Assembly (NCBI GenBank): GCA_010015745.1
Contig: ML978210.1
Span: forward strand, 151,372-215,371
Length of the DNA: 64,000 bases
Source of the DNA: Setomelanomma holmii
Taxonomy: Eukaryota > Ascomycota > Dothideomycetes > Pleosporales > Phaeosphaeriaceae
Direction: 5' to 3'
Made by a program: the position numbers and the translations under genes. The notes under the pieces were generated by a model, which saw only the letters and a list, made by a program, of their open reading frames with translations, was not told where the DNA came from and made no database searches. Shown here piece after piece: positions 53,543 to 64,000 of this stretch; positions within the stretch are counted from its first letter, which is position 1; each line of letters begins with the position of its first letter.

Positions 53543-55540
53543 ATGGCCGACATACTCGATCAGGCTCGTGCTCAAGAAGAGAACCCGCTTCTGGCCGCGC
53601 GCCCGCCAGCTACGGATCCGATCACATATCTCACGATCGTCGAATACAACCTTTCCGAAGAAAATCTACTAGTGCTGCATCAGGTCCTGCAAGATACGGA
53701 TTTGACATCGACTATTGGATGGGACCTCATTCACCTGCTTCTTCCCCTGCTGCCCACTTCTGAAGAGTGCTTGCAAGACATCGCCACCAAAGGCAATCCC
53801 AGAGAATGCATTCTAAAAGTCACTGAGGCGTTACGGTTATTGGAGTTCGAGGAACCGCAACAGACCGATGACGATGAAGAGGAGGAGACAGAAGGAAGCG
53901 GACAGACACTAAAAGGCGCAGCGATTGAGGTGGGACAATCAAGCACAAGTCCGGGATTTCCCCCTACAGTCTTACCACCACTACCAGTCCTGAAGTTTGA
54001 GATTCTCTTAGATCTGTTGGCGACACTGCATCGACGAGTCAAGACCAAGTATCCGAGTCGATTCCTGTCAACTAGCTTGCAAGCCGCTCTTGTAGCCTTC
54101 AACAGAGCAACATCTCACATCGATGAGCTCACGTTATCCGCCATCAAGTTTGTCAAGACACTTTCTGGCACTAAGCGACCTCATCTCCCTCCACGTAGGA
54201 GCAGTGGCAACCTTCTGCGGACAAGGACGAACCAATCCGAACCAGATCCGGAAGCGCAGAGCGATGCACTAAATGACGACGAGACAACGCTGGTCAACCG
54301 CTTACTTCAGTCATTCATTACGCACATCCTGGAAGACTATGTGCTGTCGCTGACTTCAGATGAAGATGTGCCAGGCTTGTCATGGTCGAGCAGACTGATG
54401 GAGAAGTATGAGCCGCAACGGATTCCGAAGAAGCCCAACTATCGGATTTACGCAGATCGATTTGCAGAAGATGAAGAGTTGACTGGCCGTTCGGCGATTC
54501 TGGGTCAGGTTGTGGCTTTGACACAAGACCTTGGTCTCAAGACTGAGGATCTGGTTCGAACTGTACTTGACGCTGAGATCGAGAAGCGTGGTGTGCCAGG
54601 AACAGAAGACGAGCCACCAGCATCTGCTGAGGATATCCCGCTTTCCAGGACAGGGTCTCTGCTGTTATTGACGGCACGTACCGTGAAGCAAGAACTGTAC
54701 GCCTCTGCTCAAAGCGACGACCTTTCTACTTTGAGCATTTTCCCTGAACACGCAACGATACTGAGCAACTTCGTCGGCGTCCTCGGACCACAGACTGTCG
54801 GTCTCGAACCAGAAGCCCTTCTCGACGCTATACTTGCGCTTGGCCTTGTCGCACTCGAGAGGAACAACGTCGGTGAACCAAAGGACGACGAAGCATTCGC
54901 GCAGTATTTGCAAATTATCTCGCTTATCTCAGCAAACACGCCATCACCAAGCTTGCGTGGCCACGCCCACTATCTCACCACGACGGTGCTCCGTTCGCAT
55001 CCACACGACCTCGTTCGCCTAACCTTCATCCGCGACACACTTGAGCACTGTCCGTACGAGAATCTGAAAGCTAGCGCAGTATCTTGGCTCAAGGGCGAAA
55101 CACTCGAAGCAAATTCTCCTCAAACGCAAGCACAGAACGAAGATGGCGAAATGAACATCTTCGCAACACCGGTTGCATTGTCAACTGTGGCGCCATACCT
55201 TTGGCCGGATGTTTCGAGCCACTACACCTCCATCGATAGTGATATCGCGGAAGCATGGATGCAGTTCCGGCAAGAACTCAGCTTCTATGTCGCAGCTTTG
55301 AACTTCTACTACCTCCTCCTACAAGCTGAGTTCTTGCATGAGGCGCTTGGTATCAAGAATTTGCAAGTCAGTCAGTACATCGACACGCTGAAGAAGGTAG
55401 CTGCGAGATTCCAGGATGAGCTGAAGGAAGGCGGCGGAAAGCTCGAAGTTGAGGGCGAAGGCTTGGAGCAGGCGAAGGCCGATGTGGGTCTGTTAGAGAA
55501 GGTAATTGAGTGGGTCGAGGGCGCGGGGAAGAAGGGTTAG
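53543..55540 (+). CDS. Ybp1/Ybp2 - ALF4 - glomulin family protein
   Basis: Helical-repeat protein; yeast relatives help Hyr1/Gpx3 oxidise Yap1 (Ybp1) or act at kinetochores (Ybp2). A single exon of 665 residues starting MADILDQARAQEENPLLAAR. The family N-terminus is clear: DPITYLTIVEYNLSEENLLV, then LHQVLQDTDLTSTIGWDLIH, LLLPLLPTSEEC. An acidic linker (TDDDEEEETEGSGQ) follows, then HEAT-like helices, for example FEILLDLLATLHRRVKTKYPSRFL and HAHYLTTTVLRSHPHDLVRL. The C-terminus is LYLLLQAEF-type helix followed by a Gly/Glu-rich tail. This window also encodes a Gpx3-like peroxidase at 1-2 kb, so a functional link is possible but not shown. Confidence 0.88.
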   Translation: MADILDQARAQEENPLLAARPPATDPITYLTIVEYNLSEENLLVLHQVLQDTDLTSTIGWDLIHLLLPLLPTSEECLQDIATKGNPRECILKVTEALRLLEFEEPQQTDDDEEEETEGSGQTLKGAAIEVGQSSTSPGFPPTVLPPLPVLKFEILLDLLATLHRRVKTKYPSRFLSTSLQAALVAFNRATSHIDELTLSAIKFVKTLSGTKRPHLPPRRSSGNLLRTRTNQSEPDPEAQSDALNDDETTLVNRLLQSFITHILEDYVLSLTSDEDVPGLSWSSRLMEKYEPQRIPKKPNYRIYADRFAEDEELTGRSAILGQVVALTQDLGLKTEDLVRTVLDAEIEKRGVPGTEDEPPASAEDIPLSRTGSLLLLTARTVKQELYASAQSDDLSTLSIFPEHATILSNFVGVLGPQTVGLEPEALLDAILALGLVALERNNVGEPKDDEAFAQYLQIISLISANTPSPSLRGHAHYLTTTVLRSHPHDLVRLTFIRDTLEHCPYENLKASAVSWLKGETLEANSPQTQAQNEDGEMNIFATPVALSTVAPYLWPDVSSHYTSIDSDIAEAWMQFRQELSFYVAALNFYYLLLQAEFLHEALGIKNLQVSQYIDTLKKVAARFQDELKEGGGKLEVEGEGLEQAKADVGLLEKVIEWVEGAGKKG

Positions 55541-58500
55541 GTATATATGAAATGCAACACATGGTGTGGCTTACGGTATTTTCAAGCTGGCAATGGGCCC
55601 AAAGACGCTTCTCCGAAGTACATGGTCTAGCACGGTCTCATGAGATTATGTGAGCACCTTCCAATGTGCAGCATCGAGAACCATGGTCAGCATCAAGCGT
55701 AACTTCTCCTTCCGTCATAGGACCTCTTTTTCAATTCATCTACGCGTGTTGCGCTCGTCCAAAGTCCATAGGAAGGATGCTCATGGGTCCTTTTTGGGAA
55801 AACTGAAAGGATGACGCGATGTTTCCGAAACTGAAGCAATGGGCTGTCGTGTCTGGCTTCATCGGTTCCTACTTCTCGATGGTTGCTTTCGAAAACTGAC
55901 CCTCTGCAAGAAGCGCAAAAGAATTGTATCAAGTTTCGCTGTGCACCTCGCTCCTGACCAAGAACATGTTAAGAACATGACATGGTCTTCCGGAATTCGT
56001 ACGGTTTCCCAGGGAATGCCAAGCACTGGTGGTATATAATTACTTCCAGGCTAGAAACCCGCTTTCTCTTATTCAGTCCAAAACTATTCAACATTCGCTT
56101 ACGCCGTCCAGAAATCGGAAATCTGACCGACCATGAGCACGATATCCTCTTCTTGAATATTTGAACGAACAGAACTATGTCTTTCCGTTTGATATAATAC
56201 CGGTACTACGGTGGCGATGATTGATCGAAAGTCATGGACGAACTCTGGATGTGGATTGTGTAGTGTCTTTCACATGAGCCACATGTAATACTTGATTGTA
56301 AAGCACCTCGCTCGGGTTGTATGAGACGTCTCAAGGCTGTCTGCAAATTCGCTTGCAGACTTGTCATGGTCTCCGGCGTATGCTTTAAGAATTGACATGA
56401 CACAACGCTTCGTTTGACGGTGAATAAGTGCCGTGGCGGGGACAGCCTGATTATTCTTTGATCACATTACCCATTCGACTTGCTCTGAATTCTGCCTGGC
56501 AGAGTTCCATGACTTTGCGGGAGCTTCCGAGATCTTGGACTAAGCAAAAGTCACTTGCACGAATGCACATATCTGCGTCTTGCCCCAGTTCTAGATGCCA
56601 ACACGACTGCAGCATGTTTTCTTTGGGAATGCAAAGGCTATTGTTCTAGTCTTGATTCCCCCCAGGTATATATTCTCGCCATACTTCTTGTCTTTACTCA
56701 TATCTCAACAAATGCTGTTCGGTATTCTCTAAAAGCGTCCCTCCCTCCCCTCCATGGTCCGAGAACGCAGGACACTGGCTATTAGAAACCACTTGTAAAC
56801 GGCGCTATGTTCCTTCCTGTCTCGATGTATCTAAAAACAGTAGGAACAACACCACGTGGTCCTGCTGCAACTTGGAAATAGACTTGAATATCCAGCATCT
56901 CAAACTGGATTGCGAAGTTTCGAACTGCTGGTGCCGGTATCGACGTTCTAATCGGTCCACTCGTCGCAACAAACACCGTCTTTAGTGCACAACGCGAAAG
57001 CACTTAAGGCTTCAATTGCGACCTGTTCTTAACTTCATAAACATAACCCAGCTTCCTCTAATGACAAAATGTACTGGAATCCCTACCATGACCGCTCCAG
57101 AAACTGGTGCAAACAGATTGTATTGTGTTGTTGCCTGCGAGATTCTACATATCACAAACCAAAGCATCCTTCATCGTGCCGATGGCTCTGCGTCGCTCGA
57201 GCTTTTGGTGGCCAAAAAGAGATCTCGAAAACAAAGTTCAACGATCCCGTCACCATGGTCATTGTCTTTTGGCCACCCGTAAACGCCATAGAAACGGTGC
57301 ATGGGTCCAAAAGTCGCAACCTCAAGTCCTATGTTGCGTTCTCAGCTTGTATTCTGAGCAGTATAAATTCCTTGGGACGTCTTGATCTTTGTCTTTCAAC
57401 GATCACTTCAGTATGAGCTGTATCGAAATGCAAGATAGAACTGTTGCATGGTCTGGATCGAGTTGTTTGTTCCAAATGTAAGGAGAAGGAGCTTCATGGC
57501 GTGGAGTGTGCGCTTCTTGGAAACAGAACAAAACCGATCGCCCTGCACTCCATGTCTTCTGTTGTTGGAGCTCGAAACAAGTATGTGGGAGGCATACAGT
57601 CAAAGGGTATGGGAGGCGCTCCGCGATTGGGAAAGCTAGGTATACTGTGCATGTTCGTGCAACTCGTGCAGACGCGGTGCATATATCTTGTGTGCGTTGG
57701 CTTCCTTCCATTCTTCAATCTATCTCCAAGTCTTGCCTAAAAAGAGCAACGCCCCGGCCTATGTTCGGGAAGTGCTCGTGCCTGCCTGCAAAATTCTGAT
57801 TAATGACGACGAATGTCTTCCAGTTTGCCTGATCTCCAAAATAGCGACACTAAAGCGCGATGGTCCGAGCAAAGATCGACGGCGTTCTCGGTATTCGAGG
57901 TAATCATCAGTACTTCACATGTTCCAGGATCTCCTTGCTTGGCTCTTTGCAGGTCCAGGAGTTCCTGATCCCCAATATGATAGGTATACTTGAATCACAT
58001 TACCTTCATCGTTGTTCTCTTCGCCTCCCTCAATTTCATCTTCCATCATTCAATCTTGGTTCATCGAAAGACAACAGAAGAAGATTAATGTTCTGGAGAA
58101 TTCCGTGCGGAGACGCATGTCGAATTCCACAGCTGACAGAAGTGTAGATCGGAGGAGATGTGAAGTGACGATGGCTCGCGTGCGTGGTAGTAGTCGGACA
58201 ATATCTTCTACGCGGTCTTGGGTCGGGCCGACTTCTGCTTGGAGAAATGTAGCCACGTTTACTACTCCCACTTGCATCAACAAAAAATCGAGGACGTCAC
58301 ATCCCAACATGTATCGAAGTCCGCCGGAGCAAAGGAAACATCTTATCATTACAAGTCGACCCATGTCGTCCCCGGAAAATTCCCCAGACTTCTCGGTGTG
58401 CATTATGCCGAACCGTTGACTAGCCAGAACACTATCCAGGTACCTGGAGATTGCGGGGAAATTGATCATCGTACCTGCGCAATTGGAGGCGAAAACATTC

Positions 58501-58616
58501 ATATAAGATGACGCCAAGTCCATGATCCGGCGTGTTGGAGCAAGACAGGCTACGACGAGTTGTAGCACTTCGCGCACAGTAGCCAAGAAAGGATCATCTG
58601 AGGGACCATCACAAGG
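55541..58616. other. 3-kb tract without a supported gene
   Basis: All frames are broken often. The longest, a minus-strand frame of 178 codons (58050-58586), lacks an ATG at its start and shows no family. Several short plus-strand frames overlap. No tandem repeat or mobile-element domain was seen. Confidence 0.45.
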
Positions 58617-59637
58617 ATGTGGACGTACCAGGCTTCTATCACTGGCTTCTTGCTTCTACAATCATTCGCCGCTGCCTTCCCCCAATACCCACCCTCTTCC
58701 CCGACAGCAAGCGCATCCGCACAAAAGCCCACAGTATGGATAGCCGGTGACTCAACCACCGCTCCTGACGGAGGCCACAACGGCACCGAAGGTTGGGGCC
58801 AATATCTCCACTACTCCTTCGGCTCAAATGTAGTTGTGAACAACTCCGCCTACGCTGGTCGCTCAGCACGTTCGTTCACGCGCGAAGGCCGCTTTGACAG
58901 GATTGCCGCTGCACTACATCCTGGCGACTGGGTCATCATTGAGTTCGGCATCAACGATGCTGGTGCACCGATTAATGGAAGCACGAGCACGACGGGAGAT
59001 AAGGGGCGAGCGGATTGTCCTGGGACGGGTGATGAGACATGTACGGTTGTGTTCAAGTATGTCGAATTATGCCTGCCGAGAGTTGCGGTGGTCGGTGAAA
59101 AGAGCTAATTGAGGAACAGTAATGTGACGGAGACGGTTCAAACGTTTCCGACTTACCTGAAAAATGCCTCAAGGAACTTTCTGGAGTTGGGCGCAGCGGG
59201 CATTATCATCTCGGAGCAGCTGCCGAATAATGTCTGGGAGTCTGAAAACTATTCGCGCACGCCGACGATTTTCTCGTACTATGATCTGTAAGACTATCCG
59301 TTGCGGAATAATCGATATTCGATAAACGATTACTGACGACATGTATAGAGTCACGACCCTCGACCTAGGCGGTCCAGACAGCCACGTCTACTTTGTGCAG
59401 CATGGAAGCTATGCGGCGCAGGCGCAGAAGTTGCTGGGTCCTGCAATCGTGGATGCCAACTACCCGATGGACCATACGCATACTGCGCCTTTTTTAGCCG
59501 ATATACATTCGCAGGCTTTTGTTCTAGGTCTAAAATGCGGCACCAGCCCGCTTGCTGACTTTGTTGTCAATGCGACTGCGAGGATAGAGGCAACTATTGG
59601 ACCGTGTATCCCAGCGAACGCGACTTTACCAATCTAA
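58617..59637 (+). CDS. Secreted rhamnogalacturonan acetylesterase (SGNH hydrolase, CE12)
   Basis: Removes acetyl groups from pectic rhamnogalacturonan. Exons are 58617-59056, 59120-59287 and 59349-59637, with introns of 63 and 61 nt; 298 residues. The signal peptide is WTYQASITGFLLLQSFAAAF. SGNH blocks: Ser in VWIAGDSTTA, Gly in YAGRSARSF, Asn in EFGINDAG, and Asp/His in NYPMDHTHTAPF. Several N-glycosylation sequons (HNGT, NNS, NVT, NAS) are present. Intron joins give TVVFNNVTETVQTFPTYL and SYYDLVTTLDLGGPDSH. It lies beside a 3-kb gene-free tract. The gene fits plant-matter use. Confidence 0.92.
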
Positions 59638-60374
59638 CTAAAGCGTGGCATCCCGGTCAAATGCTCATTCGAGAACGGTCAATCCTCAAAGCGATTGGTT
59701 GCACGATGTATCATTAGAGCACTTCAGATAATCACCGCAGGTATGTATGCCAAGAAGTCCTGATCTCCCAAGAGCTTTCTTCAATTAAGGTTGAACCTCT
59801 TCCTGTTTCCCTATGAGCATTTTCAAATCCGAAGGACCGCGTACATGTGGGTCATGATTGATGACTGGCACCATATAATTGTACTTATATGATCTAGTCT
59901 GCATCATTTACAATGCATCTCTGTTACTATATCACCAAGATCGATGAATGAGAGAAGTCCTTGTCAAAGGCGTGGCGTACTGTTTTAAACACTACATTTC
60001 ATGGCGGCGCGCGCGACTTAGCCATCGTTCTTGACGGCTTATGGAGCGCCACGCTCCGGCTTCAAAAACTCCGAGTCCAGACGATGCGCGTCGATGAAGA
60101 TGTCCAGAGAATTTTATTGAGCTAAATGAACCTTCATATCTGGAATGGAAACTTAATGTTAGAGATGAAGAGGGGGGCTCGTGCCGTTATTTAAGTACCT
60201 AGGGTTGCGGAATGCAGAGTTGTTCCAAGGGTAAGGATTATCATCATTGCACTGCATTCCGACAGAGGCTACATGTCTTGCTCATCCCCCCCCCTAACAT
60301 TTGTACGGACCGTAACGTGTTGTTCTATCGGTGAGCACCCGAATCTTTTCCCTAGCCCATTTTCATAGAAGTCG
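59638..60374. other. Intergenic, no gene seen
   Basis: Between the acetylesterase and the RBR ligase. A G-rich patch near 60170 and a C-run near 60287 are the only notable composition features. Confidence 0.45.
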
Positions 60375-61913
60375 ATGATGGATCTTGCAGGCTTTCCTCC
60401 AGCTACTGCTCGGTTAGCAGTTGAGCTGCAACTCGCAGACATAAATGCGATCATGGAAAGGAGAGTTATGGGAGACCAGTACACAGCTCTCGAGGCGATG
60501 AGGACAGTTTTCCAAGATTGCTTGTTGCTTCTGCAAGATCGAGTGTTGGCCATGGACGTTCTCAGAGCAGACCATGCCAATCGGATTGTCTTTGGAAAAC
60601 TTATCCGTGAAGAAAGACAGGCCGAGCAAGATCACAACGTTGCCTGTGAGCTCCATGGCATTACTCCAGGTCCAGCTGAGCGTCCAATGCCATCACCAAG
60701 CGACCTACCCGAAAGACAAGAATTGTGGCTGAGCGATGACTGCCAAAGCTCTTACACATCGGTTACTAGCACCATAATGATAAATGAGATGAGCACCACT
60801 CCGGACACCCCCAAACCCTCCTTTCCGACTTACAGCGCTGCCGAATCTTCCACGCGACACTTGTCAAAAGGCAAAGCCCCAGCGAAGAACGTCGCCCACG
60901 CAGACGAGCACGCGACGCACGCTCTTTGTTCAGCTTGTATGGAGCATTGCGCCCGCTTCGATGTGCTCGAATTAAAATGCAAGCGCCAAGAAGATGCCAC
61001 TTACCACGCTTACTGTAGGACCTGTCTGGTCGATTTCTTCCAGACCAGTCTCACGGACACCACTCTATTTCCACCACGCTGTTGTGGCAAACGCATCCCG
61101 ATTTCTACTTGCCTCGAACTTTGTCCACCGGCGCTGGTACGACGATACAATGAGAAGCAGATCGAATTAGCCTCGCCAAATCCAATATACTGCAGCAATC
61201 GGTACTGCGGACGTTTCATCAGAGCCGAGAACGTCACAGCTGATATTGCGAAATGTCCGAGCTGCGAAGAAGAAACCTGCACTGTATGTACGAATCCAAG
61301 GCACCAAGGGTTATGTCCAGAGGATCCGACGGTACAGATGTTAATGGATGTGGCCGGTGAAAAGAGTTGGCAACGATGCCCGAAATGTAGGACCATGGTC
61401 GAGTTACTGATTGGTTGTTACCACATGCGGTGAGTTCTACGAAACTTCAATATAGCATAGCGATTGTTTCGGGATTAACGATGAAGTAGGTGCCGATGCG
61501 GGGGGGAATTCTGCTATCTCTGTGCAAAGCCCTGGAAGGCCCGTGCATGTTCTCAATGGGACGAAAGGCGCCTTGTTTCTGGCGATCAGGGTACAGGCAC
61601 TCTTGGGCACCCGATTGCCATGCCGGAAGAAGAGGAAATACTCGAAGCGGATCCTAGCCTTGTCGTCCTGAACGACCTACAATTGCGACTTGTAACTGTT
61701 GCTGGAGGCTTTACGATCGTCAACGAAGAGGGAGATGCGGGCGATGGCGTTGATCATCTCTTAGGTGCATGCAATCATCATTGGGAACGAGCATATGGCA
61801 AACACAGCGAGCTCGAGACCTGCGGGGTTTGCCATGACCATCTGAAGTTTGTCAATATATGCACGAAATGCAGGACGAAAGTCTGTAATCGCTGCTTGAA
61901 CAACAGGCTTTAG
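60375..61913 (+). CDS. RBR (RING-between-RING) E3 ubiquitin ligase
   Basis: RING/HECT-hybrid ligase. Exons are 60375-61429 and 61490-61913; the 60-nt intron (GTGAGT...GTAG) joins CYHMRCRCGGEFCYLC; 492 residues. The helical N-terminus (MMDLAGFPPATARLAVELQL) is shared by fungal RBR proteins. RING1 begins near 183 (CSACMEHC, later CRTCLVDFF, PPRCCGKRI). The IBR domain holds YCSNRYCGRFI, CPSCEEETCTVC and RHQGLCPED. RING2 is RCPKCRTMVELLIGCYHMRC, and the likely catalytic Cys is that in IGCYHM. The C-terminus has a further Cys cluster: TCGVCHDHLKFVNICTKCRT, KVCNRC. The substrate is unknown. Confidence 0.9.
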
Positions 61914-62089
61914 TTCCAGAAGACTGCTTTTACCCCAGATCAGCTGATGCACTGTGATTTGCAGTCAGATAAAATCCGACTTGGACTGTACTTCGTGCTG
62001 ACTGTGGCCTCTGGCTAGGCAAGATGTTGCGGTGTAGTAAACAATGCGCATGCGGGAAGGATTGAAGGATTGAACTGAGGTTGTATTGT

Positions 62090-62196
62090 GTATGTATGTA
62101 TGTATGTATGTATGTATGTATGTATGTATGTATGTATGTATGTATGTATGTATGTATGTATGTATGTATGTATGTATGTATGTATGTATGTATGTA
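62090..62196. repeat. (TATG)26 microsatellite at the LINE 3' end
   Basis: About 26.5 perfect TATG units, sitting at the 3' terminus of LINE copy A. The same place in copy B has only 6.5 units, so the run expanded after or during insertion. Confidence 0.95.
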
Positions 62197-62520
62197 TTGT
62201 TTAACGTCCTATGAAAGCCTCCCAGGGGGCATGAAAGACGGGTAGCGCCCTGAGTAGTCAGGTGCTCCTATTCTTTGGGTGTTGGCAGTGTGTGCAGTCT
62301 GGTAGGGTAATTTCCGCCAGTTGAGAAGACTCTATCTAGGTTCTGGGCCGTAGGGCCAGGGATGTGTTAAGCAATGAAGCAGAGCTCTTGTTCTGGGGCC
62401 AGTGGGCCTAGGGTGTTAGCGTTAAAGCTAGGGGAGGGGGTATAAAGGTGACAAATAAGAGGGCTTGTGTGTTATGTTTCTTCTTGCAGAAGGGATGAGC
62501 GAGGGACTAATCAGCACACG

Positions 62521-62604
62521 TGAGCGGCTAAGGCCGCTCAGTGCTGTGCTTTGTAATGCCGCGACTTTGACGGGGTCACAAATAGGCAGCTTCGGCTGCT
62601 TATT
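62521..62604. other. Two strong stem-loops in the LINE 3' UTR
   Basis: 62521-62540 is a perfect 8-bp stem (tgagcggc / gccgctca) with a 4-nt loop. 62581-62604 is a 10-bp stem (aataggcagc / gctgcttatt, one G-T pair) closed by TTCG on the plus strand, CGAA on the element's own strand. They are 40 bp apart. Confidence 0.7.
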
Positions 62605-63736
62605 GCTGTATTTTGGCGTGCTAGACCATTCTGGTAGATACCTGGGATTATCGCCGGCAGATTGATGTGAAGTACTTAGTGGTCTCCAAGAGTGCCTCGA
62701 AGTGTTCAGGCTCAGTAAGTAGAACCTTGAGGTATCCGACGGCCTCTTTGATGTTGCTTAGGGGGCTGAAGGGTCAGAGCGGCCACCTACTAAAAGAGCG
62801 TCTTGTCTTTCTGCAGAAGAGCATGTGCTTAGGTGTTTTAAGTCGCCCGCAAGAGCAGTTTAAATCAGCTGTGTTGTGTTTGAATTTGATGTGGTACCAT
62901 GCAAAGTCCCTGTGTCGTGTCCAGATAGCTAGCAGATAGGCAAGGATAGGGCGCAGCAGCGTCAGTTCGATTGGTGTCTTTGTGGTTTGATAGAGTAGTT
63001 CCTATTGCCGGTACCAGGCTGACATTTGTGTCCGCTTTTGATCCCACCAGCGCTGCCTAGCAGCGTTAAGCAGGGACTTAGCGATTGAACGTACCCCAGA
63101 TGCTGTCGATTCCGCAGCCATGCCGTAAGGCTGGCTAGGTGCTTTTGCTTTAGTATCAACAAGGCGGTCTGCTGCCTCATTCCTAATGATCCTAGTGTGG
63201 CCTGGCAACTAGCGCACTTGTATGTTAAAGACTGCTATTGCTGTCTGGCACTCAAGGAATGCCTACTGTGACGATGTGGGAGCGTTGCCCCGTATACACC
63301 AGATAACTGACGTTGAGTCAATACACATCTATAGCCTGCGATGGCGATAAGGGGCTAGTCTAATAGCGTGCTGGAGACCTCTCCACGCACCCACTGCTTC
63401 GGCATCAAACACATGAGATTGGGGATTAAGTGACCCCCTCCCTATAGCAATCTGGGTCTGGGCCTGGTATATAGCGTACCCATAGGTGACAAAGCGTTCG
63501 CTGTTAATGCGTTGTTCTAATCTATCAGAGAAGATGGTGACGTCCTGGTAGGTAAGGGTATCCCACCACTTCGTGAATAATTTAGCGGCCTCAGCCTTAG
63601 CTATACCGTTTGTTAGATCGGTGCAGCACCCTAGAGAGTAGTGCGGCGCCATAAGGGTGTGTCTGGGGGTAGTAGGGAGGATCATCCCAAGTCTCTAGAC
63701 TTTGGAATGCGGCTTCTGTAAACCTCCAGCTCCCCT

Positions 63737-64000
63737 AGGTTGTATTGTGTATGTATGTATGTATGTATGTATGTATTGTTTAACGTCCTATGAAAGCCTC
63801 CCAGGGGGCATGAAAGACGGGTAGCGCCCTGGCTAGTACTCAGGTGCTCCTATTCTTTGGGTGTTGGCAGCATGTGCAGTCTAGAAGAGTCATTTCCGCC
63901 GGTTAAAAAGACTCTATCTAGGTTCTGGGCCGTAGGGCCAGAGATGTGTTGAGCAATAAAGCCCCTATTGTTGTGTAGGAGGTGGGTGTGAAGGCAAGGC
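63737..64000 (-). mobile_element. LINE copy B, 3' end (continues past the window)
   Basis: From TTGTATTGTG through a 6.5-unit TATG run, the sequence follows copy A (gtttaacgtcctatgaaag, cattttccgcc-like and ggttctgggccgtagggcca parts) almost base for base for about 190 bp, in the same orientation. Differences are mainly G/A transitions, as RIP would cause. The rest of the element is outside the window. Confidence 0.75.

Larger units (their letters stand above)
62080..63736 (-). mobile_element. 5'-truncated Tad1-like LINE, copy A (3' part), RIP-damaged
   Basis: The minus strand encodes the end of a LINE ORF2 in one frame (mod-consistent from about 63685 to the stop at 62648). The RNase H part reads TIFSDRLEQ, GYAIYQAQTQIAIGRGS, FDAEAVGAWRGLQHAI, IDSTSVIWCIRGNAPTSSQ, LPGHTRIIRNEAADRL. 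The C-terminal motif is FAWYHIKF, LNCSCGRLKTPKHMLFC. TAG stops at 63329-63331, in SSQ*AFLEC and VR*LPGHT replace conserved Trp. A 3' UTR of about 0.55 kb follows and ends in a (TATG)n run and TTGTATTGTG. Upstream of about 63685 no ORF2 sequence is left, consistent with 5' truncation. No target-site duplication was resolved. Confidence 0.8.

Noticed and set aside
58050..58586. Minus-strand frame of 178 codons before the acetylesterase
   Set aside because: It opens with TTG, has no ATG near its start, no recognisable motif and no splice model.
62100..62190. The TATG run as a telomere-like or CRISPR-like array
   Set aside because: It is a plain tetranucleotide microsatellite without spacers, at the 3' end of a LINE.

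Overview
The window is nuclear DNA of a filamentous ascomycete (Pezizomycotina; gene content and style fit a Dothideomycete, but that is inference). The evidence is short GT-AG introns of about 45-140 nt that restore conserved proteins, a QDE-2-type Argonaute, HET-domain genes, a Zn2Cys6 regulator, a Tad1-like LINE with RIP-type damage, and fungal versions of housekeeping genes. I saw no tRNA, rRNA, CRISPR array or prokaryote-like operon.

Layout. 1-9.5 kb: the end of an unknown gene, a Cys-type glutathione peroxidase, a PP2A activator (Rrd2/PTPA), an EamA/SLC35-type transporter, an MBP1-type APSES factor and, head to head with it, complex I subunit NDUFB7. 9.9-11.9 kb: a broken HET-domain gene. 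12.9-16.4 kb: a complete Argonaute with a DEDD active site. 17.4-31 kb: SPB1 rRNA methyltransferase, a YML020W-like hydrolase, RPA3, an LRAT-like H/NC protein, EDC3 and a DUF1749 esterase. 31-41 kb is an accessory stretch: small low-complexity ORFs, a 922-residue HET-pseudokinase-ZZ protein with a HET-like tail fragment beside it, a Ser/Thr-rich membrane protein, and a gene-free tract with a decayed repeat array. 41-46.7 kb: a transglutaminase-core protein and a Zn2Cys6 protein. 47.9-49.1 kb: a cysteine-rich reading frame with two stops. 49.6-55.5 kb: B-type cyclin, LSM3 and a Ybp/glomulin-family protein. 55.5-58.6 kb: no supported gene. 58.6-61.9 kb: a secreted rhamnogalacturonan acetylesterase and an RBR ubiquitin ligase. 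62-64 kb: the 3' ends of two LINE copies in the same orientation.

Shared themes. RNA biology is well represented (Argonaute, EDC3, LSM3, SPB1). MBP1, RPA3 and cyclin B fit one G1/S-to-M programme; ACGCGT motifs lie upstream of MBP1 and, as a close pair, upstream of RPA3. Genome defence and self/non-self functions are seen in the Argonaute, the HET genes and the RIP-damaged LINE. The least conventional item is the HET-pseudokinase-ZZ protein at 34233-37001. Gene models were built by hand from splice signals and protein continuity; no database search was possible.
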